Below are positions 58,517-64,000 of a stretch of DNA of 64,000 nucleotides, in pieces; the first letter of the stretch is position 1; each line of letters opens with the position of its first letter. Under the pieces are notes generated by a model. That model was not told the origin of the DNA. It was given only the letters and a program-made list of their open reading frames with translations, and did no database searches. The stretch lies in NCBI RefSeq assembly GCF_022846615.1, contig NZ_AP025637.1, positions 5,233,001-5,297,000 of the forward strand. Reading direction: 5' to 3'. The DNA is from Roseomonas fluvialis. Its GTDB lineage: Bacteria > Pseudomonadota > Alphaproteobacteria > Acetobacterales > Acetobacteraceae. The position numbers were made by a program, and so were the translations under genes.

Positions 58517-60268
58517 ATGCCGATGGCCTTCGCCGACCCGCGCGATGGGGATCTCGAGGATGACGCGTCGAGCACGTCGCGCCATTCGCTGCTGGGCCAT
58601 GCCTCGCACATCCTGCTCGAGATCAGCCTGCCCAAGCTGGCGCTGGCGGTGCTGCTGCTGCTGGTGGTGCCGGCGGTACTGATCGGCGCCGCGCCGAAGG
58701 TGGCGCTGTGGTTCGCCGAGGCGGTCTGGGCGCAGGTCTCGGATGCCGCGCGCTGGCTCACCGTGCTGCTTGTGCTGCTGGTCGCGGCCGTCGTCCTGTG
58801 GCGATGGGGCGGGCGCGTTCTGCGCGCGGTGGAGCGCAACTTCTGGGCGCTGAACGCTGCGCTGGTGCAGCCGCTGTACATGGCGGTCCGCGAACTGGTG
58901 GGCCTGGTGCTGGAACGCGTGGCGCCGACCCGGGACTTCGCCGCGGCCAGGCGCCTCGCCGGCCTGGTGGCGGGTGGCGTGCTCGCAGTGGGCGCGGCGC
59001 TGGTCGCGCTGGCGGTGGGGCCGCTGCCCAGCGTGATCGTCGAGGATACCTCGCTGCCCGGCCTGCTGCGCGCGGCGAGGGATTCCCTGTCGAACGGCAT
59101 CTGGGCGGTGGCCGTGTACCTGATGATCGGCGCGCCGGCCTGGTCGGTCGCGGAAATGCTGGCGGGGTCGCCGCGCGAGATCGACGATGCCATCGTCCCG
59201 GGCGACGCCACCTGGCGCGTGGCGCACCTGTCCGACATCCATGTGGTCGGCGACCCCTACGGATTCCGCCTGGAATGCGGCCGCGACGGGCCACGCGGCA
59301 ATGCGCGCGTCGATGCCGCGCTGGCGGTGCTGGAAGCCGAGGATGCCCGTGCACGGATCGACTGGGTGCTGGTCACCGGCGACGTGACGGATGCCGGGCG
59401 CAATGCCGAATACATCGCCTTCGAGGAGATAACGGCGCGCCACCCCGCGCTGCGCGAGCGGATTCTGGTCATTCCCGGCAACCACGACGTGAACATCGTG
59501 GACCGCGCCAATCCCGCGCGGCTCGAACTGCCGATCGCGCCGGGCGGGTCGCTGCGGCGGCTGCGCCTGCTGGCGGCGACGGCGCGGCTGCAGGGGCATC
59601 GGGTGCACGTCATGAATCGCGCGGCACGCCGCGTGGGTGCCACGCTGAACGACTGGCTGGCCGCCGAGGATCGCGGTGCCACGCTGGCGCGCTTCATGGA
59701 CGATGGCGGCATCCGCGCCGGGATCGCGGCGCGCGAGGTCTGGAACGAGGCCTATCCAATGGTGGTGCCGCCGCCCACACCGGACGGGCTCGGTGTGCTG
59801 CTGCTGGATTCGAATGCCGAGACGCATTTCTCCTTCACCAATGCCCTGGGCCTGGTGGGGATGGACCAGATGCGCGCGGCGGAGGCAGCGATGGCGCAAT
59901 ACCCGGCCGCGCGCTGGCTGGTGGCGCTGCATCACCATCTGATGGAATACCCGCGCCCAGGCGCGCCCCTGGCCGACCGGATCGGCACGGCACTGGTGAA
60001 CGGGCATTGGGTGCTGGGCCGGCTGCGGCGCGTGGCGGCGCGCGTGCTGGTGCTGCATGGCCACCGGCACTTCGACTGGATGGGGCGCAGCGGCGCGCTG
60101 CGGATCGTCTCGGCGCCGTCCGTCGTCATGGGCGCGCCCGACCGGGCAGAGGCGCATTTCTGGATCCACGCACTGGCGCCAGCGGCGGATGGCGGGCTGG
60201 CGATGCTGGCGCCATTGCGCGTCGTGGTGCCCGACCCCGCCCTTGCCGCGTCGCCCCCTGCCCCATAG
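58517..60268 (+). CDS. Membrane-anchored calcineurin-like metallophosphoesterase
   Basis: A 583-residue protein with four hydrophobic helices (about residues 35-60, 75-95, 150-175 and 195-220) followed by a metallophosphatase domain. All five blocks are present: HLSDIHVVGD, VTGDVTDAG, IPGNHDVN, ALHHHLME and LHGHRHFDW. The domain's side of the membrane is uncertain; an even number of helices would put it with the N-terminus, in the cytosol. Substrate unknown (phosphodiesters, nucleotides or lipids). Divergent from a diguanylate cyclase gene, which may mean shared control. Confidence 0.88.
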   Translation: MPMAFADPRDGDLEDDASSTSRHSLLGHASHILLEISLPKLALAVLLLLVVPAVLIGAAPKVALWFAEAVWAQVSDAARWLTVLLVLLVAAVVLWRWGGRVLRAVERNFWALNAALVQPLYMAVRELVGLVLERVAPTRDFAAARRLAGLVAGGVLAVGAALVALAVGPLPSVIVEDTSLPGLLRAARDSLSNGIWAVAVYLMIGAPAWSVAEMLAGSPREIDDAIVPGDATWRVAHLSDIHVVGDPYGFRLECGRDGPRGNARVDAALAVLEAEDARARIDWVLVTGDVTDAGRNAEYIAFEEITARHPALRERILVIPGNHDVNIVDRANPARLELPIAPGGSLRRLRLLAATARLQGHRVHVMNRAARRVGATLNDWLAAEDRGATLARFMDDGGIRAGIAAREVWNEAYPMVVPPPTPDGLGVLLLDSNAETHFSFTNALGLVGMDQMRAAEAAMAQYPAARWLVALHHHLMEYPRPGAPLADRIGTALVNGHWVLGRLRRVAARVLVLHGHRHFDWMGRSGALRIVSAPSVVMGAPDRAEAHFWIHALAPAADGGLAMLAPLRVVVPDPALAASPPAP

Positions 60269-60301
60269 CCTTCGCGCAAAGGCTTCATGCAGGAGATGAC
60301 G

Positions 60302-61123
60302 ATGCGCACCACCGACCGCCGTTCCATGTTCGCACTCGCGGCCGCACTGGGGGCCGGTGCTGCGCTGCCGGCCGCGGCACGGCCGCTCGACCAGGTTCTG
60401 TCCAGCCGGCGGCTGCGCGCGGGCATCAACCCGACCCTGCCCCCCTTTGGCACCTTCAACGACCGCAACCAGATCGACGGCTTCGACGCCGACATTGCGC
60501 GCGAAATCGCGCGGCGGATGAATATCGAACTTGAGATCGTGCAGGTCGGCAGCCCCGACCGCATTCCCTTCCTGCAGGCCGACCGCATCGACATCGTGCT
60601 GGGTGCCATCACCCGCACCGTCGAACGCGCGCTGGTGATTGACTACACCCAGCCGCTGCACACGCAATCCATGGTGGTGCTCACCAAGGCATCCGGCACC
60701 GCGGTGCCGATCAACGCGCCGGCGGACCTCAACAACCGCGCGGTGCGCCTCGTGCAGGTGCGCGGGACGGTGGGCGTGCCCTGGATCCAGGCCAATGCGG
60801 CCCAGGCGCAGGTCACTCTGCTCGACAACTATCCCGACTGCTTCCGCGCGCTGGCGCAGGGCCGCGCCGACGCCATGGTGGACGTGGCGGAATCCGTTGT
60901 CATCCCGATGCGCAACTTCCAGGGCGTACAATGGAGGATCCTGGACCAGGTGCTCGCCAGCTTCTGGGTCGGCATCGGCGTGCAGAAGGGCAATACCGGC
61001 CTGCGCGACGTGCTGAACGTGGTGCTGTTCGAGATGCACAGGTCGGGCTTCGTGAACACAACCTGGGAGAAGTGGTTCGGCGTGCCGATGACCACGCCCA
61101 TTCCATTCAACCCGATGTTCTAG
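60302..61123 (+). CDS. Amino-acid ABC transporter substrate-binding protein
   Basis: A 273-residue periplasmic protein of the SBP_bac_3 family. AGGAG sits six bases before ATG 60302, which fixes the start over ATG 60287. The signal peptide TTDRRSMFALAAALGAGAA has a twin-arginine-like RR. Core blocks: LRAGINPTLPPFGTFNDRNQIDGFDADIAREIARRM and FLQADRIDIVLGAITRTVERALVIDYTQP. The two permease genes follow at 61257 and 61929. It imports an amino acid or similar; the ligand cannot be read from sequence. Confidence 0.92.
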   Translation: MRTTDRRSMFALAAALGAGAALPAAARPLDQVLSSRRLRAGINPTLPPFGTFNDRNQIDGFDADIAREIARRMNIELEIVQVGSPDRIPFLQADRIDIVLGAITRTVERALVIDYTQPLHTQSMVVLTKASGTAVPINAPADLNNRAVRLVQVRGTVGVPWIQANAAQAQVTLLDNYPDCFRALAQGRADAMVDVAESVVIPMRNFQGVQWRILDQVLASFWVGIGVQKGNTGLRDVLNVVLFEMHRSGFVNTTWEKWFGVPMTTPIPFNPMF

Positions 61124-61256
61124 AACATGGCCCCAACGCATCTGGAGCCCCTGCGGCCCGCCACATGGCGGGCCGAGCGGTCGAACGGCCGCCGCCGGGA
61201 GTCCGCCATAGCCAGGCCGCGCGGAAGCGCGGCGCGCGGCGGCTGAGGACAGGCGA

Positions 61257-61925
61257 ATGTCGCTCCAGTACGGGCAGGTCCTGCACTACCTGCCCGACCT
61301 GCTGGTCGGCGCGGGCATGGCGCTGTGGATCGCGCTGGTCGCCTTCGCCGGCGGGCTGCTGATCGGGCTGGTGGGCGCGGCGGTGCTGACGCAGGGGCCG
61401 CGCTGGGCACGCGTGCCCGTCATCATGTACGTGCGCTTCTTCACCTACACGCCGCAGCTGGTACAGATCTTCTTCCTGTTCTTCGCCCTGCCCGAATTCG
61501 GCGTGATCCTGTCGCCGATCACCGCCGTGCTGATCGGCATGACGCTGAATGCCGGTGCGTATCTCACCGAGATCGAACGGGCGGGTTTTGCGTCCGTGCC
61601 GCAGGCGGAGCTGGATGCGGCGGAGACCCTTGGCTTCTCGCGGCCGCAGACGGTCTGGTACGTGATCGCGCCGCATGTGGTGCGCACGCTGTATCCGGCG
61701 CTGTCCAATCAGTACATCATCATGACGCTCGGCACCTCGATGGCCGCGATTTTCGGGGTGGAGGAACTGACCGGCCGCGCGCTGAACGCCAATGCCATCT
61801 CCTTCCGGGCGGTCGAGATCTTCTCCCTCACCGCGGGCATCTACATCGTGCTGACCATCATCGCCTCGGTGCTGCTGTGGCTGCTCGGACGGTGGTTGTT
61901 CCGCGTCAGGGCGCGGGTGTTCTGA
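61257..61925 (+). CDS. Amino-acid ABC transporter permease (HisM/GlnP type) 1
   Basis: A 222-residue inner-membrane protein with about five helices. The conserved cytosolic EAA loop is AELDAAETLGFSRPQTVWYVIAP, with its glycine. It lies 133 bases after the binding protein and three bases before the second permease; together they should form a heterodimer. No ATP-binding subunit is encoded between or after them in the window. Confidence 0.92.
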   Translation: MSLQYGQVLHYLPDLLVGAGMALWIALVAFAGGLLIGLVGAAVLTQGPRWARVPVIMYVRFFTYTPQLVQIFFLFFALPEFGVILSPITAVLIGMTLNAGAYLTEIERAGFASVPQAELDAAETLGFSRPQTVWYVIAPHVVRTLYPALSNQYIIMTLGTSMAAIFGVEELTGRALNANAISFRAVEIFSLTAGIYIVLTIIASVLLWLLGRWLFRVRARVF

Positions 61926-61928
61926 GGG

Positions 61929-62639
61929 ATGTCGCCCTGGGATATCCTGGCCAACGAGGCGCCGCGCTTTTTCACCTGGTGGAACATGCTGTTCCTGGGC
62001 CAAGCGGTGCTGAACACGCTGGTGGCGTCGGTTCTGGGCTGCGCGGTCGGCTACGCGCTGGGCTTCGCCCTGGCGACACTGCGGCTGCCGCAGGTGATGC
62101 CGGTCGCGCCCGTACGCGCGGCGGCCATACTGTGGGTCGAGGCCTTCCGCCGCATCCCGTTCCTGGTGCTGCTGCTGCTGGTGTTCTTCCTGAGCCAGGC
62201 GCTGAAGCTCGAAGCGCCGCTCTGGGCCATCGCCGTCAGCGCCGTTGCCATCCGCATGTCGGCGCTGGCCGCCGAGAATGTCCGCGCCGGCTACGAAAGC
62301 GTTCGGCCCCAGCAATGGGAAGCCGCGCTCACCATGAACATCCCGGCGCTGAGCGCGCTGCGTCGCGTGGTGCTGCCGCAATCCTGGCGGGTCATCCTGC
62401 CGCCCTCGATCGTGCATGTGCTGTCGATGGTGAAGGAGACGTCGCTGGTCTCTCAGATCGGCTTCATCGAGATCACCTTCGCGGCGAAGATGCTCACCCA
62501 GCGCGGCTTCAGCGCCATGATCACCTACGGCACGGCGCTGGTGCTGTATTTCTGCGTCTCCTGGGCGCTGGCCTCGCTGGCGCGGGCGGCGGAACGGCGG
62601 CTGGTGACGCGGCCGGTCCTTACAATCCCGACGCCTTGA
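61929..62639 (+). CDS. Amino-acid ABC transporter permease (HisM/GlnP type) 2
   Basis: A 236-residue inner-membrane partner of the preceding permease, starting three bases after it. The EAA loop is WEAALTMNIPALSALRRVVLP; the usual LG at its centre is MN, a minor departure. About five hydrophobic helices, with VRAAAILWVEAFRRIPFLVLLLLVFF near the N-terminal side. Its 3' end overlaps by 20 bases the end of the convergent DapA-family gene. The missing ATPase may be encoded beyond the window or shared. Confidence 0.9.
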   Translation: MSPWDILANEAPRFFTWWNMLFLGQAVLNTLVASVLGCAVGYALGFALATLRLPQVMPVAPVRAAAILWVEAFRRIPFLVLLLLVFFLSQALKLEAPLWAIAVSAVAIRMSALAAENVRAGYESVRPQQWEAALTMNIPALSALRRVVLPQSWRVILPPSIVHVLSMVKETSLVSQIGFIEITFAAKMLTQRGFSAMITYGTALVLYFCVSWALASLARAAERRLVTRPVLTIPTP

Positions 62640-63534
62640 GCGCGGCGCGCAACGCGGCGGCATCGGCCTCGTCCACCGGCGGCTGTGGCGGGCGCACCGT
62701 GGCGTCGGGGATGATGCCCATCTCGCGCAGGCACCATTTCAGCCGCGCGGTGGCACGCCCGCCCGGCGGCGCGCCGTAGATTGCCTCGGCCAGAGGTTCC
62801 AGGCGTTCGTGCAGAGCGCGCGCCGCCGGGAGGTCATTGGCGCGCACCGCGGCATCGAGGGCGACGATCTCATCCGGCATCAGGTCGGCCAGCGAGACCA
62901 GGCTGCCATCGCTGCCGTGCACCATGCAGGCGAGCAGATGCTCGTCCCCGCTCGCACACACCGCGACATCCGGGCGCAGGCGCTTCACCTGGCGGCGCAG
63001 CGCGTCGTAGCCGTCAACCTCCCACCCGCCTTCCTTGATCCCGACGACGGCCTCGATCTTCAGCAGCTCGGCCATCGTCTCGGGCGTGAAGCCCATGCGG
63101 CCGGCGGCGTGGTGCGCCTGGAACAAGAAAAGCGGGATGCCGGGCACGGCGTCGGCGATGATGCGGTGGTGCAGCACGGCCATGGCGGTGGTCTGCGCGA
63201 GCGCGAAGGCGTTGGGCAGGAAAACCATGATGGCATCCGCGCCGGCAGCCTGCGCGTCCTTTGCCTCCTCCGCCGCTTCCAGCGAGGATTCCGCGTTCAC
63301 GCCGGCCACCACCAGGCGGGACGCATCCACGGTGGCGCGCGTGACCTCGACCGCGCGCGCCTTCTCGGCGCGGGAGATCACGTAGTTCTCGCCCGCATGC
63401 CCGTTGATCAGCACGCCGCGGATGCCAGGGCGCATCACGCAGTGCGAGGTGTGCACCGCATAGGCTTCCCAATCGGGCGAGAAATCCGCGCGCATCGGCA
63501 GCACGGTGCTGGGGTAGATGCCGTGGAACGTCAT
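62620..63534 (-). CDS. DapA/DHDPS-family lyase or deaminase of unknown substrate
   Basis: A 304-residue TIM-barrel protein of the N-acetylneuraminate lyase/DHDPS superfamily. The Schiff-base lysine is Lys167 (AVVGIKEGGW). The usual GTTGE is NGHAGE, and the YNxP catalytic-tyrosine block is replaced by IPLFLFQAHH, so it is not a normal dihydrodipicolinate synthase. It is coupled (ATGA) to the upstream FAD oxidase. Such DapA-like enzymes paired with an amino-acid oxidase occur in hydroxyproline catabolism (a pyrroline-hydroxycarboxylate deaminase); that role is possible but unproven. Confidence 0.82.
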   Translation of the reverse strand: MTFHGIYPSTVLPMRADFSPDWEAYAVHTSHCVMRPGIRGVLINGHAGENYVISRAEKARAVEVTRATVDASRLVVAGVNAESSLEAAEEAKDAQAAGADAIMVFLPNAFALAQTTAMAVLHHRIIADAVPGIPLFLFQAHHAAGRMGFTPETMAELLKIEAVVGIKEGGWEVDGYDALRRQVKRLRPDVAVCASGDEHLLACMVHGSDGSLVSLADLMPDEIVALDAAVRANDLPAARALHERLEPLAEAIYGAPPGGRATARLKWCLREMGIIPDATVRPPQPPVDEADAAALRAALKASGL

Positions 63535-64000
63535 GCGGCGTTGCTCCGTGCGTTCAGCAGGCGATCGATCGGGAACAGCGGCAGCTCCGGTTCCTGGCCC
63601 AGCACCGCCTGCGCCAGGATGCGGCCCATGTAGGGACCGCTGGTGTAGCCCGAATGCACGCTGCCGATGATCCACGCGTTGTCGATGCCGGGGATGGGGC
63701 CGATGGCGGGCAGCGCATCCGTGGTCTCGGCTTCCAGTCCCAGCCAGGACCGCAGGACCCGTGCCTCCCGCAGCGCCGGCACGGTATGAGCAGCAAGGCG
63801 GACGTTGCCGAGGAAATTCTCCGGCCGCACCGCGACACCGCCGCGCGCGCGGTCGCCGATCCCCTGCCAACCACCGCCGATCAGCACGGACCCATTCGCG
63901 TATTGCTTCAGGCTGAGCAGGCCCGACGCCACGCCCAGCACCGTGCGCATCACTGGCGACATCCGCTCCGTCACGACGAGCTGGTTCACGAGCACCTTGA
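63531..64000 (-). CDS. FAD-dependent amino-acid oxidase/dehydrogenase (DAO family), C-terminal part
   Basis: Visible are about 156 C-terminal residues; the frame is open at the window edge, so the N-terminal FAD-binding domain lies outside. Features of the DAO fold are GSVLIGGGWQGIGD, LRSWLGLEAETTDALPAIGPIPGIDNAWIIGSVHSGYTSGPYMGRILAQAVLG, the last being the C-terminal FAD-contact block. Substrate likely a D- or N-substituted amino acid. Its stop overlaps the DapA-family start (ATGA), so both are one operon, divergent in function from but adjacent to the amino-acid importer. Confidence 0.85.
   Translation of the reverse strand, partial: KVLVNQLVVTERMSPVMRTVLGVASGLLSLKQYANGSVLIGGGWQGIGDRARGGVAVRPENFLGNVRLAAHTVPALREARVLRSWLGLEAETTDALPAIGPIPGIDNAWIIGSVHSGYTSGPYMGRILAQAVLGQEPELPLFPIDRLLNARSNAA

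Overview
The window is a 64 kb stretch of a very GC-rich chromosome. Gene content and order point to an alphaproteobacterium, most likely an Acetobacteraceae/Roseomonas-like member of the Rhodospirillales. The main evidence is the mnmE-mnmG-rsmG-parA-parB block with parS sites, the leuS-lptE-holA block next to a DUF3576 lipoprotein, accD-folC, a divergent katG/oxyR pair and a trimeric-type porin. The family placement is inference; it rests on gene content, not on a marker tree. I see no rRNA or tRNA gene, no insertion sequence, no prophage and no CRISPR array. The region reads as core chromosome with a few accessory inserts.

Layout. 0-3 kb: end of a penicillin-binding protein, a small histidine-kinase-like protein without a usable ATPase domain, and a Crp/Fnr regulator with a DUF2892 membrane protein. 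3-10.4 kb: ftsK with an overlapping secreted protein, DedA, an ArnT-like glycosyltransferase, rsmB and a small membrane protein. 10.5-17.3 kb: accD-folC, katG/oxyR (peroxide defence), ecsC. 17.3-22.4 kb: an inverted-repeat hairpin element, an unknown membrane protein, metW without metX, a 27-bp tandem repeat tract, DUF2125 and ChaC. 22.4-25.6 kb: tightly overlapping ftsE-ftsX-ydcF-plsC (cell envelope and division). 25.6-28.2 kb: zinc-ribbon protein, then a Zur-type palindrome driving DUF1826-cobW (zinc homeostasis). 28.2-36.5 kb: ogt-quinone reductase, a [2Fe-2S] protein, then the tRNA-modification and chromosome-partition block, in which two parS sites are built into gene starts and stops. 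36.5-42.6 kb: holA, lptE, leuS, an opposite-strand secreted hydrolase and DUF3576.

42.6-50.6 kb: a TPR/GT41 (SPINDLY-like) transferase, a porin, a ThiE-like protein, YggS and trpS. 50-57.5 kb: GT2 and a polytopic membrane protein (surface glycan export or assembly), an NMO-type flavoprotein with an extra cysteine cluster, pnp (without rpsO beside it) and an AbrB-family membrane protein. 57.6-60.3 kb: a diguanylate cyclase divergent from a membrane-anchored metallophosphoesterase. 60.3-64 kb: an amino-acid-type ABC importer (binding protein and two permeases, no ATPase in view) facing a DapA-family lyase and an FAD amine oxidase, which together look like an amino-acid (possibly hydroxyproline-like) catabolic module running off the right edge.

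The observations I rate highest are the phase-locked 27-bp tandem repeat (19.79-20.08 kb, both strands open), the kinase-dead HDFNNLL-type histidine protein (1.0-1.5 kb), the Zur-box/DUF1826/CobW module with a possible HxD...H metal site, and the parS sites that double as start and stop codons of mnmE, mnmG and rsmG. Starts were chosen from Shine-Dalgarno-like sequences, overlaps with the preceding gene and family N-termini. Functions are from recognised motifs only; no database search was possible.
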